Source of the DNA: GCA-020343675 sp964462945
GTDB lineage: Bacteria > Planctomycetota > Phycisphaerae > Sedimentisphaerales > Anaerobacaceae
Direction: 5' to 3'
Length of the DNA stretch: 29,644 nt
Assembly: GCA_964462945.1 (NCBI GenBank)
Contig: CAYWZW010000065.1
Span: 1 to 29,644, forward strand
Shown: piece by piece, positions 13,443-21,922 of the stretch
Position numbering within the stretch: position 1 is the stretch's first letter
How the letters are laid out: every line of letters starts with the position of its first letter
The notes under the pieces: model-generated
Database searches by the model: none
Seen by the model: the letters and a program-made list of their open reading frames with translations, nothing else
Told to the model about the DNA's origin: nothing
Translations under genes and position numbers: made by a program

Positions 13443-13652
13443 TCAGAAGATTACATAAATCGTGAAGATAATTGCCAGCACGCCGAATGCCCACAGCTTG
13501 AGGTTGTGCCACCACCGGGGGTTCTCGACGCCCTCGTAAATCGACCTCCTCGGAATCATCAGCACCAGCAGTCCCGAGACGGCGAACAAGGCCAGGAATA
13601 CGGCTTTTGCCGCGGGGAGCGATACCCATTTGAGCCAGTCGAAATTCAACAT
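13443..13652 (-). CDS. Small membrane protein overlapping the SSS symporter gene
   Basis: A 69-residue protein starting MLNFDWLKWVSLPAAKAVFL, with two helices (VFLALFAVSGLLVLMI and WAFGVLAIIFTIYVIF) around a polar loop (PRRSIYEGVENPRWWHN). Its ATG at 13652 lies upstream of the symporter stop (13646), so the two overlap by 7 bases and are translationally coupled. It resembles the small subunits found beside SSS permeases in some bacteria, but no family signature is certain. Confidence 0.6.
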   Translation of the reverse strand: MLNFDWLKWVSLPAAKAVFLALFAVSGLLVLMIPRRSIYEGVENPRWWHNLKLWAFGVLAIIFTIYVIF

Positions 13653-15166
13653 ACCGCCGCCTCGCAACTACTTTTTGGGTTCTTCGGCAATCCATACACC
13701 AGCCCGGCCAGCCGCTCATGCGGGTGCGGCTGGGTCGCCAGGCTTACCGCCACGTTGAGCAGCACGCCCGCCACGAAGGACCACCATGAGATGTACAAGA
13801 ATGGCGCCTCAATCGTAAACAAGCGTCCTTTGAATATGTAAAGCAGGACCGAGGCGGATATGCCCCCGACCAGTCCAACCAGGCCGCCCCACTGTGTAGC
13901 GCGGGGCCAGAACATCCCGAGCAGCAGGATGGAGAACGCCGGACCCTGGAAGAACGAGAGGAACGTCTGAATAGCTACGTAGATGCCCGGGAATTGCTTA
14001 CTCAGCGGCGAGGTGAGGACGCCGAAGATTAGAAGAATCACTGTGGCCAATCGGCCCACGATCAGGTAATGGTGGTCACCGGCATCTTTCTTCAGGAACC
14101 TCTGGTAAATATCCTTGGTCCAGAGGGTCGCTGTCGAGTTCAGGATCGAGTCGATGGTGGACATCAGACCGGCTAGTAAACCGGCGAACAGAAGCCCGCG
14201 TAGTCCGGGCGGCAGCAGGTTCTTCACCAGCGTGGGAAACGCCTGGTCCCCATCCTCGATACCGGGGTACATGGCGACAGCGATCAATCCCGGGAACATG
14301 ACCAGCATGGGAATGAACATCTTGAAAAACGCTCCGCAGAGCATGCTTGCCTTGGCGTGCCAGACGCTCCTGGCGGCTAAGCAGCGCTGGACAATGGCCT
14401 GATTGCCGATCATGTATGCGTTGGACATGACGAGGGTCAGTCCGAAGAGAATCCCCGTCCACGGAAAGGGCGTCTTCGTATCGGCGGGCTGGATCAGCTT
14501 GAAATGGTTCTGATAAGCCTCGCCCATCGCGGCGATCTTGTCGGTCAGGCCGCCCCAGCCTCCGGCGTGGTAGAGCCCGACGACCACAACCGTCGCCCCA
14601 CCCACGAACATGACGATCATCTGAACGACGTCGTTCATGACCTCGGCAGTCAGGCCGCCCAGGAAGGTGTACAGTCCGACGATAATCGCCGTGACAATGA
14701 TCGAGAACCAGGGATCCCAGCCCATCAACGGCTCTAACATGACCGCCGTCGCCCAGAACAGAACGCCCAGATCAAGGGCAAAGAAGATGATCCAGGTCAG
14801 CGATGCCACGGCGCGAACGCCGTCATTGTAGCGGCGGCCCAGATACTCAGGAATCGTGTACAGGCCGGCCTTCCAGAAATACGGGACGAAGATAAACGCC
14901 GCCAGCAGCATGGCCGGGATCGAGCCCAGCCAGTCGAAATTGCCGACGGAGACCCCGAAGCGGTAGGACTGGCCCGAGACGCCCACGAAATCCATCGCGC
15001 TGATGTCGGTCGCGACGATGGACATTCCGATGACCCAGAACGGCAGTGACTTGCCGGACAGGAAAAAGTCGTCCGCAGAGCGCACGAACCTCGCAAAGTA
15101 CAGCCCCAGCACCATGATGCCGACCAGGTACGCGATGACTACGAAATAATCAATTCCGCTCAGCAC
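13646..15166 (-). CDS. Sodium:solute symporter (SSS family) permease
   Basis: A 506-residue membrane protein with about 13 helices and the LeuT-type SSS layout: IDYFVVIAYLVGIMVLGLYF, then FFLSGKSLPFWVIGMSIVATD (Na-site region), GLYTIPEYLGRRYN, TFLGGLTAEVMNDVVQMIVM, and the signature region GLLFAGLLAGLMSTIDSILN, whose Ser/Thr helps form a sodium site. The substrate is most likely a sugar, sugar acid or similar organic solute given the glycosidase neighbours, but specificity cannot be read from sequence. The start is GTG at 15166 with AGGAG 9 bases upstream. It leads a three-gene operon with two tiny membrane proteins. Confidence 0.9.
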   Translation of the reverse strand: MLSGIDYFVVIAYLVGIMVLGLYFARFVRSADDFFLSGKSLPFWVIGMSIVATDISAMDFVGVSGQSYRFGVSVGNFDWLGSIPAMLLAAFIFVPYFWKAGLYTIPEYLGRRYNDGVRAVASLTWIIFFALDLGVLFWATAVMLEPLMGWDPWFSIIVTAIIVGLYTFLGGLTAEVMNDVVQMIVMFVGGATVVVVGLYHAGGWGGLTDKIAAMGEAYQNHFKLIQPADTKTPFPWTGILFGLTLVMSNAYMIGNQAIVQRCLAARSVWHAKASMLCGAFFKMFIPMLVMFPGLIAVAMYPGIEDGDQAFPTLVKNLLPPGLRGLLFAGLLAGLMSTIDSILNSTATLWTKDIYQRFLKKDAGDHHYLIVGRLATVILLIFGVLTSPLSKQFPGIYVAIQTFLSFFQGPAFSILLLGMFWPRATQWGGLVGLVGGISASVLLYIFKGRLFTIEAPFLYISWWSFVAGVLLNVAVSLATQPHPHERLAGLVYGLPKNPKSSCEAAVC

Positions 15167-15216
15167 AAGTATGATCTCCTGATTTTGAACCGGCTACAGC
15201 AATAACATAGCACAAT

Positions 15217-15290
15217 TTGTCATTCCCGCGAAAGCGGGAATCCATTGAAGTCGCTACGTTTTTGGATCCCTGCTTTCGCAGGGATGACAA
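15217..15290. repeat. MITE/REP-like palindromic element
   Basis: The 74-bp element has matching ends TTGTCATTCCC and GGGATGACAA, each followed inward by its own small hairpin (CCCGCGAAAGCGGG and CCCTGCTTTCGCAGGG). It lies between the secreted-protein gene and the SSS operon. Elements with this sequence style are widespread in bacterial genomes as dispersed non-coding repeats. It may also end transcription. Confidence 0.75.
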
Positions 15291-15310
15291 TAAGAATCGT
15301 TTCGTTTGAG

Positions 15311-17482
15311 TTATCTGATCACCTTCAAATATCTTCCCAGCCAATAGGGGAGCAGGTAAATATCGCCGCTGTACTCGTGATGTCCGTCTTCGCCGCCGTC
15401 GAGGCGAAAGGCGTTGCCGTTGTATTTGCTCATCGGGCGCTCGTCGGGCGGCAGAACGTTGCGGGTGCTCTGGTGACGGAAATCCGGTTCCAGAAGCTCC
15501 AGGTCCTTGCGATGGCTGTTCCGGACCGACCAGCCGATGGTATCCAGCGGGAATTCTCTCAGACTCCAAATCATCTCTTCCAAATCAAAATCCGCCGCTC
15601 CGGTCGAAGCGTAAATAAGGTTCCACAGCGGATTTTTCTCCGGGCGCTCAATTTCCCAGTGGTCCTTGATGGCCCGGCGGTATTTTTCACGCAGTTCTTC
15701 TGTAAAGGCGTATTTGTACAAGTTCCAGTAAGACAAGAAGGCCAGCTCGTCGTCGGAATGATTCCACTCGGTCGTCAGGTCTATCGCCGGAACAACGCTC
15801 AGCCCTGAGACGGGGATCATGATATTGTCGAGATAGCCGTTTTTGTCCATCAGCTCGAAGGCTTTCTGTTTGTAGATTTCCTTGCCCGTGAAGTGATATG
15901 CCGTCTGCAGGAACGAAATAATTTCGGCGGAATTAAGTCTTCGATCACCGACCTGTTTGGGGAACTGGTTGACGTATTGCGGGTTCCACCTGCCCCAGAG
16001 CGTCGGCTTGCCGTCGTAGTCGATAAGGTACCAGTCGTTTCGGACAATGTGGTCCATAATGCTGTCCACCAGCACGATCGCGCGGTCGCGCCATTGTTTG
16101 TCCGGCACAACTTCGGCGAAAATGGCGTAGGCGAAAAAGTGCCCGACAATTTCATCGCTGCTGGTGGTCGCCTTCCAGACCCAGTTGGGGTCCTCGGCGG
16201 GCCGCCAACGGGACTTGTCCGACACGTGATAGCCCGCGCGTTCAAAAGATCGGGAAGGAAAGCCTTCTAAGGGATTCACGTCGGACAAGCGTTCCATCGC
16301 CTCGAAGGACTCATAGCAATTCTGTAAAGCATCCTGCGACCCGGTGACGGCGTAGCGGAAAAGCTCGCCGGCTAGGTACATGGCCGTCCACAGGCCGTCG
16401 TTGTCGTTGTCCACAAGTGTTCCCGTCGATAGATCACCCGGCTTGGTCATGGCAAGCTCGCTGTTCAGGCCGTGCCGGATATGACGCTGTCGCGTGAGCC
16501 TGTCGAAATGCTCCGCCTTTTGTTGAAGGGTCATCGGCTCGAAGTGAATGATGCTAAGCCCCGTTCGGCAAAGGATCAGCACGGAATTATTCGGGCCTTT
16601 TGAGATGTCAATAACGGCGTCGTCCACGAGCCAGCGTTTCGAGGCGTAATAGTCCATCCCGCCGTCACCGTGCAGGGCAAAAGCGCCTCCAGGAGTTCCA
16701 AACCAGACTGATTCGCCAATTTGCCTGATGCAGCGTATATCGGTGCACGGGAGCTTTTTTTGCAGGGCCGACCGCCGGCCAAAAGAAGCCGCGTCTAACT
16801 CGACGAATCCATCCTGAGAGCCGATGGCGAGAACCGAATCATTGTTCGTCAGTTCCAGGCAATTCAAGTCTCTGCCTTCAAAGACTTTTGCAAGCCCTTT
16901 TCCAGGAGTGAAACAGTCGAGCTGATCACTGGATAAGAGCAGGTACCGGTTGTGCGTTGGATCGAACAAGAGCTGCTTAACCGGGGCCTGAGTCGTTTTC
17001 AACTTTTCGACACATTTGCCTTGACTGAAAAAGGCGAGAGAATCTTTTCCGGTCAGCAGGAAATCGAAGTCGCTTCCCATCTCAAACAATCCGACCTCGC
17101 CCATCTTATGGGGCACGGAGAACCGGCCCGCCCAGGCGTTGCTGAAGACAAGCTCATCCGTGAGGTAAACGAATTGGCCGCGATGGATATCCAAGCCGCT
17201 TATTTGCATGTCCCGCACCGGCCTGTAGCGTTGATCCGGCACCAGCTCTGCGTTATGAACCTGCAATAGTCCTTTGTTCGAGAGGACCAGGATACAGCCG
17301 TTTCTGTCCGAGCGTACGGTGGACAATTCCGTGCCGGTCAGTTCCTCGCAAAGCGGGATTCTCTCTGCGAAGTCCTGCACAAAGGGCCGGTCCTCGTAGA
17401 AATGCGGAACGTTGCCTGAATAAGTGGGGTGAGCGGCTAAGAACACACAGCAGATGGCTACGCAAACGGGACCTGTTTTCAT
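15311..17482 (-). CDS. Large secreted protein: beta-propeller-like N-half, alpha/alpha-toroid-like C-half
   Basis: A 723-residue protein. The signal peptide is residues 1-24 (VCVAICCVFLAAHPTYS). Residues 25-330 show repeated short beta motifs (SDRNGCILVLSNKGLLQV, NRYLLLSSDQLD, NDSVLAIGSQDGFVELD, ESVWFGTPGGAFAL) typical of the two-component-regulator-type propeller. From about 350 it is helical with 'DNDGLWTAMYLAGELFRYAV', VRNDWYLIDYDGK, WGRWNPQYVNQ and ISFLQTAYHFTG, like an (alpha/alpha)6 toroid of glycosidases or polysaccharide lyases. A sugar-degrading or -sensing role in the periplasm is the best guess; catalytic residues are not identified. The ATG at 17482 gives the cleanest signal peptide; an ATG at 17500 is the alternative. 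Confidence 0.65.
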   Translation of the reverse strand: MKTGPVCVAICCVFLAAHPTYSGNVPHFYEDRPFVQDFAERIPLCEELTGTELSTVRSDRNGCILVLSNKGLLQVHNAELVPDQRYRPVRDMQISGLDIHRGQFVYLTDELVFSNAWAGRFSVPHKMGEVGLFEMGSDFDFLLTGKDSLAFFSQGKCVEKLKTTQAPVKQLLFDPTHNRYLLLSSDQLDCFTPGKGLAKVFEGRDLNCLELTNNDSVLAIGSQDGFVELDAASFGRRSALQKKLPCTDIRCIRQIGESVWFGTPGGAFALHGDGGMDYYASKRWLVDDAVIDISKGPNNSVLILCRTGLSIIHFEPMTLQQKAEHFDRLTRQRHIRHGLNSELAMTKPGDLSTGTLVDNDNDGLWTAMYLAGELFRYAVTGSQDALQNCYESFEAMERLSDVNPLEGFPSRSFERAGYHVSDKSRWRPAEDPNWVWKATTSSDEIVGHFFAYAIFAEVVPDKQWRDRAIVLVDSIMDHIVRNDWYLIDYDGKPTLWGRWNPQYVNQFPKQVGDRRLNSAEIISFLQTAYHFTGKEIYKQKAFELMDKNGYLDNIMIPVSGLSVVPAIDLTTEWNHSDDELAFLSYWNLYKYAFTEELREKYRRAIKDHWEIERPEKNPLWNLIYASTGAADFDLEEMIWSLREFPLDTIGWSVRNSHRKDLELLEPDFRHQSTRNVLPPDERPMSKYNGNAFRLDGGEDGHHEYSGDIYLLPYWLGRYLKVIR

Positions 17483-17609
17483 AATATCCACTTTCCTCAT
17501 TTGCAAATTCCAATGAGTCGGCCAGAACATTGTAGGGATTGCAGCCGGGCATTCAAGAAAAATTTAAGTCTCGCGTGCACCCTGGGGTGAGCAGCCTGGC
17601 ATAATATTC

Positions 17610-17638
17610 TTGACGTCTTTAGCGGGCCATGCTATCAT
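17610..17638 (+). promoter_or_regulatory. Sigma-70-type promoter for the coiled-coil lipoprotein
   Basis: TTGACG at 17610-17615, a 17-base spacer, and TATCAT at 17633-17638. It lies about 90 bases before the ATG at 17731. Confidence 0.65.
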
Positions 17639-17730
17639 ACCAATAGTATGCTTTGGCTGCAGATTCTTGAGACAATTGTCTGCCGGACTTTCGTGAACCT
17701 CACCAGATAAAGAACAGGAGGTGTGAAGCG

Positions 17731-18219
17731 ATGAAACAGATGCTGATTATGACATGTATGATAGCGTTGAGTTTTCCTCTCGCCCTGACGGGGTGCTACC
17801 GGACTGAGCGGGAAAGTCTCAGGGCTGCCCTGGCAAAAACCGAGAGCGAAAGAGACGACCTCAAGGCCAGAATGGACATTGTGATGCAGACGCGTGACCA
17901 GTTGCAGAAGCAGGTCAGCGATCTGACCGGCTCTCGCGACCGGCTGCAGGACCAGCTTACCGAGCTTGCCGGCTCGCGTGACCTGCTGCAGAAACAGGTT
18001 GACGAGCTCATCAAGTCTCGCGATGTCCTGCAGAAGCGAGCCGATGAGTTCAGCAAGTCGCGTGACGCCGCGGTGGCCGAGGCGAAAAAGGCCCAGGAAA
18101 GAATCGACAATCTTGCCGTTCAGTTGCAGGCCGAGACCGGCAAGGTCCGGGAGTTACAGGAGCAGCTAAAGCAGGTTCAGGCGGCTATTGCAGAGTTTCA
18201 GAATAAGCTCAAGTTGTGA
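17731..18219 (+). CDS. Coiled-coil lipoprotein with seven 14-residue repeats
   Basis: A 162-residue protein. The lipoprotein signal is residues 1-21 with lipobox LTGC (Cys22). The mature part is a continuous coiled coil. From Arg27 an Arg-(Asp/Glu)-x-x unit returns every 14 residues (27, 41, 55, 69, 83, 97, 111), as in RDQLQKQVSDLTGS and RDRLQDQLTELAGS, i.e. two heptads per unit. The protein ends in a repeat-free coil (QLQAETGKVRELQEQLKQVQ). It would stand as a lipid-anchored rod on the membrane, perhaps a spacer or peptidoglycan tether in the manner of Lpp-type proteins; this is inference from shape. AGGAGG lies 11 bases upstream of the ATG. It is convergent with the GT4 gene. Confidence 0.75.
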   Translation: MKQMLIMTCMIALSFPLALTGCYRTERESLRAALAKTESERDDLKARMDIVMQTRDQLQKQVSDLTGSRDRLQDQLTELAGSRDLLQKQVDELIKSRDVLQKRADEFSKSRDAAVAEAKKAQERIDNLAVQLQAETGKVRELQEQLKQVQAAIAEFQNKLKL

Positions 18220-18245
18220 CGGTGGGCTGGCAGGCTGATTTGCGA

Positions 18246-18340
18246 TTGACGATGTGGCGAGGGCATCTTGCCCTTGTTCCCTGCCGCTGGCAAGATGCCA
18301 GCGGGACGCAAGGCCGGGACGGCCTCGCCACAATCGTCAA
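18246..18340. repeat. 95-bp inverted-repeat element between convergent genes
   Basis: TTGACGATGTGGCGAGG at 18246-18262 matches inversely CCTCGCCACAATCGTCAA at 18323-18340 with one extra base. Within it GGCATCTTGCC and GGCAAGATGCC also pair. It sits between the lipoprotein gene and the convergent GT4 gene and may act as a bidirectional terminator. It looks like a dispersed palindromic element. Confidence 0.65.
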
Positions 18341-18403
18341 TGGGCAATCGAAAATCTCCCGCAAGGGACGCCTTGCGGCGGAAAATCTTCTCTGCCCGTC
18401 GAG

Positions 18404-19543
18404 CTATATTCCCAGCCGCTCAGAGATAAGCTCCACAAATTTCTTTGCGACAATACGGTAATTAAAGTTCTCGACGGCCCGTTTCCTTCCCGCCTCCCCC
18501 ATTTTCTTCCTAAGCTCGGCATCCTGCAATAGAGCCATCAGGTAGTTTGCGATGTCGTGCACGCTGGCGCGATAATCGACCGTCCGGGGCTTTTTGAAGA
18601 CCACTCGATGTCCGGCTTGATATCCGGATTCGCTGCCCAGGGTCGTCTCTTTCAGCCGGATCTCCTGCGCCACTCCCGCCAGAAACGCGGTCTGGCCGTG
18701 CACCATCGTATCCAGCATTCCCATCGCCTTAATGCCGACGACCGGTTTGCCGCACGAACCGGCTTCCACCTGAATCATCCCAAATCCTTCCAGGCGTGAC
18801 GGGGCCGCGTAGATGTCACATGCCGCCAAAAGGTAAGGCATGAAGTCACGAGAGATGACGTTCGTTGCATAGACGACGTTTTTCTCAATGCCCAGCTGCG
18901 CCGCCAGTTGCAGGTCGATCAAGTTCTGCTGCTCCGTGCGAGGCTGAGGCCAGACCTTGCAGACGTATTTCCAGTCCGGCGCCTTGGTATCAATAATCGC
19001 CAAAGCCTGCATCACCTCTTGAGCGCCTTTGGATGTTGCATCGCCTCCCACGGTCAGAATCATTAACTGATCGGGGGCTACTCCGAGTGCCTCCCGAACG
19101 GTGCTGACTTTCGGGTCGTCTTTCTCGCGGGGCCTGAAGGAGTCCGTATCGCAGCCCACGGGAAGCACTTCGATATTGTCTCCGGTGAGCCCGTCCCTCA
19201 TATAAACCCTCTTGACCCACCTGGACGTAACGAGGATAAGAGGCAGCGCACCAAGGACCTCGTGGTAGTTTCCCAAGTAGCCATCGGCCACCAGCCAGGG
19301 CACCGGCTGGACGCCGTACCGTTGAGGGTGCAGCACCAGATGCGGCGTATGACCCCAATATCCGACGCCGACGACCACGTCAGGCTCGAACCATCGGTAA
19401 TACCACTCTTTTTCCTCAGCCGACTCGAAATGGGCCGAATGCACGTCGATACCGAGCTCCTGCAGCCCTCTGTGCAGCAGATTTCCCTGCGTGGCCAGCC
19501 CGGCGGGCGAAGGGGGGTAATCGTACAACACAAGCACTTTCAT
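18404..19543 (-). CDS. GT4-family glycosyltransferase (GT-B fold)
   Basis: A 379-residue protein. The N-terminal acceptor domain starts MKVLVLYDYPPSPAGLATQG. The C-terminal nucleotide-sugar domain shows VLPVGCDTDSFRP, ILTVGGDATSKGAQE, and the donor-binding SRLEGFGMIQVEAGSCGKP, with the E-x7-E type glutamates typical of GT4. It transfers a sugar from a nucleotide donor; the acceptor is unknown. The start at 19543 is preferred (AGGAG 8 bases upstream) over an ATG two codons earlier. About 100 bases upstream lies a PIG-L deacetylase gene in the same direction. The pairing of GT4 and PIG-L recalls GlcNAc transfer followed by deacetylation (as in bacillithiol/mycothiol or GPI-like pathways), but the N-terminus is not BshA-like, so this stays a suggestion. 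Confidence 0.8.
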   Translation of the reverse strand: MKVLVLYDYPPSPAGLATQGNLLHRGLQELGIDVHSAHFESAEEKEWYYRWFEPDVVVGVGYWGHTPHLVLHPQRYGVQPVPWLVADGYLGNYHEVLGALPLILVTSRWVKRVYMRDGLTGDNIEVLPVGCDTDSFRPREKDDPKVSTVREALGVAPDQLMILTVGGDATSKGAQEVMQALAIIDTKAPDWKYVCKVWPQPRTEQQNLIDLQLAAQLGIEKNVVYATNVISRDFMPYLLAACDIYAAPSRLEGFGMIQVEAGSCGKPVVGIKAMGMLDTMVHGQTAFLAGVAQEIRLKETTLGSESGYQAGHRVVFKKPRTVDYRASVHDIANYLMALLQDAELRKKMGEAGRKRAVENFNYRIVAKKFVELISERLGI

Positions 19544-19643
19544 CGGCATTGCTCCTGTTCTTGCCACCGTTCATGGTTCATTTTCATCGGTCGTCCTTCG
19601 TTGTTCGTTGCCGCTGGACTACGAACTATGGACTATCAACTCT

Positions 19644-20243
19644 TCACTCGGGACGTCTGAAACACCAGAAAGCTTCTTCGCGTGGCGTGGTCCGCGCTTC
19701 AAAACTCTCGGGGCCGAAGCCGTAAATCCCGGTGATAATGTCATACTTTCTCTGCCAGGTTTCGTCCGAAAGCCTGGTTCGTGAATCTGCATCCTGCGTG
19801 GCTCGGGGCAGATATTTGCCGTCCCCGTCTTCGTATGCAAACCGCCATATCTGCCCTGCCGGGAGCCGGCCGCTGTTCCAAAGTGTAAATATCGCCTTAC
19901 CCGTTTCTTCGTGCCTACGATGTCGCGTATATTCCCCCCACGGTCCGTGGGTAATAACAAGGTCGAATGGGCCCGCGGGAAGCAAATCGAGTATCGCATT
20001 TTGCACTTCACGGGCTCGCAGCGGGGATTGTTCGGGCCCATCGTCAAGGTCGCCCATAGCACCTGCGGCGTTCAAACGCTCAAGGGCTTGAAAAAACTTC
20101 GGCGCTCGATCCGGGTCACTTTTCCTGCAGACCGTTACGACCGTCCACTTGCTCTCAGGGTGCATGAGCATCGTGCCCCCCGCCCACAGGGTTTCGTCGT
20201 CAGGATGTGCGACAACGACCGCACATTTCTCGAAACTCCACAT
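19644..20243 (-). CDS. PIG-L/LmbE-family deacetylase
   Basis: A 199-residue protein. The zinc-binding, catalytic AHPDDE motif is at residues 12-17 (VVVAHPDDETLWAGG). Other family features are the VVTVCRKSD strand, a DLDDGP segment, DLVITHGPWGEYTRHRRHEE (second metal-site His residues) and the closing EEAFWCFRR. The family removes N-acetyl groups from GlcNAc-containing molecules or from other N-acyl compounds. The substrate is unknown. It lies between a coiled-coil lipoprotein gene and the GT4 gene, all on the minus strand with short gaps, so they are probably co-transcribed. The ribosome site is weak (GGAAAC). Confidence 0.85.
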   Translation of the reverse strand: MWSFEKCAVVVAHPDDETLWAGGTMLMHPESKWTVVTVCRKSDPDRAPKFFQALERLNAAGAMGDLDDGPEQSPLRAREVQNAILDLLPAGPFDLVITHGPWGEYTRHRRHEETGKAIFTLWNSGRLPAGQIWRFAYEDGDGKYLPRATQDADSRTRLSDETWQRKYDIITGIYGFGPESFEARTTPREEAFWCFRRPE

Positions 20244-20276
20244 TGGTCTGTTTCCTTCTGCCCTCTGTGTACCTTC

Positions 20277-20873
20277 TCAGGGCCCGGACACCTTGTTGGG
20301 CTCGGCCGTTCGCGCTTGTCCTTCGGCGCCGCCCGGTTGCCCGGTTGCTCCTTGAAGCTGCTCGATGGTCTTCTGCAGCTCCCCGATGAGTGCTTGCTGT
20401 TCTGTGATGACGGTCTGCTGGTTCTCAACGAGGGCTCTCAGCTCCTTGGTCTCATTTTGAAGCGAGCCGACGGTTTGGGCTTGCTGGCTTGATTGAGCCG
20501 TCAGGTTTCTGACCGTTTCCTGCGTTTTCTCCGTTGTGGCGATCGCCCCGCCTCGCTCTGCGATGAGTCGCTCGACCTGTGCGTGCAGCTCATCGCGGGT
20601 GTCCTTGACCGCGGCCAGCTCCTCCTTAATATCGGCGAGCTCTCTTCTGGCTCTGGCCAAATCGCCCTTGACCTTCGCCAACGAGGTTCGGGCCTCCTGA
20701 GCTTCTGCGAGGGCTTCCTGCTTGCCCTTGTCTTTGCAGCCTCCAATCGCCATCGCGCAAACCAGCGCCGCCACAAAGAGGCCGGATTGCCCATTGCCCA
20801 TTGCCGATTGGCGATTGAGGAGCAATCGCAAATCGCAAATCGAAAATCGAAAATCCGCTCCCTTTCCCGCCAT
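20277..20873 (-). CDS. Coiled-coil lipoprotein with repeat-derived N-terminus
   Basis: A 198-residue frame from ATG 20873 (AAGGA about 8 bases upstream). A lipoprotein signal with lipobox IGGC (Cys46) is followed by a long coiled coil (AEAQEARTSLAKVKGDLARA to ELQKTIEQLQGAT) and a Pro/Gly-rich, low-complexity tail (GQPGGAEGQARTAEPNKVSG). Residues about 9-30 (FRFSICDLRLLLNRQSAMGN) are translated from the AT-rich tandem element at 20797-20868, so the original start may be an ATG about 24 codons downstream (MGNGQSGLFVAALVCAMAIG). It is similar in design to the lipoprotein at 17731, without its strict 14-residue period. The role is probably structural, in the envelope. It lies 31 bases after the deoxyhypusine-synthase-family gene, whose operon it may share. 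Confidence 0.65.
   Translation of the reverse strand: MAGKGADFRFSICDLRLLLNRQSAMGNGQSGLFVAALVCAMAIGGCKDKGKQEALAEAQEARTSLAKVKGDLARARRELADIKEELAAVKDTRDELHAQVERLIAERGGAIATTEKTQETVRNLTAQSSQQAQTVGSLQNETKELRALVENQQTVITEQQALIGELQKTIEQLQGATGQPGGAEGQARTAEPNKVSGP
20797..20868. repeat. Tandem short repeat element (GATTTTC/GATTTGC units)
   Basis: The minus strand reads repeated GATTTTC and GATTTGC heptamers (two each) followed by CAATCG/CAATGGGCAA units. Related scraps appear at 18233-18245 and 18340-18358. The element encodes the odd leader of the lipoprotein at 20277-20873. Such repeats are dispersed elements in related genomes, in my experience. Confidence 0.6.
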
Positions 20874-20904
20874 CTCCGCGTTCCTTTCCTCTAACCGAGA
20901 ATGA

Positions 20905-21921
20905 TTACTTGAAAATCCTGCCCCACCGTCTCCGGGCTCTGTTTTCCCAATCCCGTCTATGGTACGCATAGCTGACGATCAAAGGCAGAACACAGCTTGC
21001 CTCCGCATAAACCATCCGCTCGTATCCCGTGTCAACCTTCCCCCAGGAGGATGCCTCCCTGAGTGTGGAGCTTGAGCAGGCCCCGTCCCTGACGTCGGCA
21101 ACGGTAATCTGCACGGCGTACTTATGCATGTCCACCGGCTGTCCGAGCACTTCCGCGCAGACCACCGTGTCCTGGGCGAAATTCTTGGGGACGCCGCCGC
21201 CGATCATAAAAAGGCCCGAAACCGGCGCCTTCATCTTAATGTTCGTCAGTTCCCTGAAATCCTTTACCGAATCAATCGAAACATGGCTCTGCTCGTTTTC
21301 GGTCTGGTGCACGACCAGGCCGAAGCCGGCGCTCGAATCCGAAAACGCCGGACAAAATATCGGCACGTCATTTTCATAAGCTGTCTGTACCAGGGAACCC
21401 GGCTTTTCAGCATTGCCAACGAGATGTTTGCCCATTTCCCGGATGAATTCTCTTGAAGAATACGGCCGGCGAGGCAGGGAGTCGGCTATCTTCTTGATTG
21501 TGCTGTCACACGCCTGCAACTGTTCTTCATCGATGAAGGTGTCATAAATCCGGTCGATGTAGAGTTCTCGCAGCTTCTTATCATCGGCATAAGGACTGCC
21601 TTTGTAGTGTTTGAATCCCAGCGCTTCAAAGAAGTCCATATCGACAATTGTGGCTCCGGTCGCCACGATCACATCGACCATGTTATGCTTGACCATATCG
21701 GCATAAATCTGCATACAGCCTGCCGCACTGGTGCTGCCGGCGATGCACAGCATAATCGTGCATTTTTCGTCGGTTATCATCTGACTGAGAATCTCTGCCG
21801 CGGCAGCAGTGTCTCTGGCCGTGAAGGACATGTCCTTCATCGCTTCGATTATGGCGGTCGAATCGAAGGACTTTATGTCGATATGCTTTACGTGCTCTTT
21901 AAGAAAATCGCCCTTGCTCAT
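20905..21921 (-). CDS. Deoxyhypusine synthase family protein (polyamine-modifying)
   Basis: A 338-residue protein of the DHS fold: CIMLCIAGSTSAAG-like N-terminal region, VDVIVATGATIVDMD (NAD-site strand), PIFCPAFSDSSAGFG, the PVSGLFMIGGGVPKNF glycine-rich segment, and EASSWGKVDTG with Lys295 at the position of the catalytic lysine that carries the aminobutyl group. In eukaryotes DHS modifies eIF5A. Bacteria lack eIF5A, and bacterial relatives are thought to make homospermidine or a similar polyamine from spermidine or putrescine. It is the third gene of a polyamine operon, one base after the agmatinase stop. A polyamine product is thus likely; a protein substrate cannot be excluded. Confidence 0.85.
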   Translation of the reverse strand: MSKGDFLKEHVKHIDIKSFDSTAIIEAMKDMSFTARDTAAAAEILSQMITDEKCTIMLCIAGSTSAAGCMQIYADMVKHNMVDVIVATGATIVDMDFFEALGFKHYKGSPYADDKKLRELYIDRIYDTFIDEEQLQACDSTIKKIADSLPRRPYSSREFIREMGKHLVGNAEKPGSLVQTAYENDVPIFCPAFSDSSAGFGLVVHQTENEQSHVSIDSVKDFRELTNIKMKAPVSGLFMIGGGVPKNFAQDTVVCAEVLGQPVDMHKYAVQITVADVRDGACSSSTLREASSWGKVDTGYERMVYAEASCVLPLIVSYAYHRRDWENRARRRWGRIFK

Positions 21922-21922
21922 T

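Noticed and set aside
15217..15290. Active insertion sequence
   Set aside because: No transposase frame; it is a short palindromic element only.
18404..20243. GT4 plus PIG-L as a bacillithiol (BshA/BshB) pair
   Set aside because: The glycosyltransferase N-terminus is unlike BshA and no BshC is present; kept only as a loose analogy.
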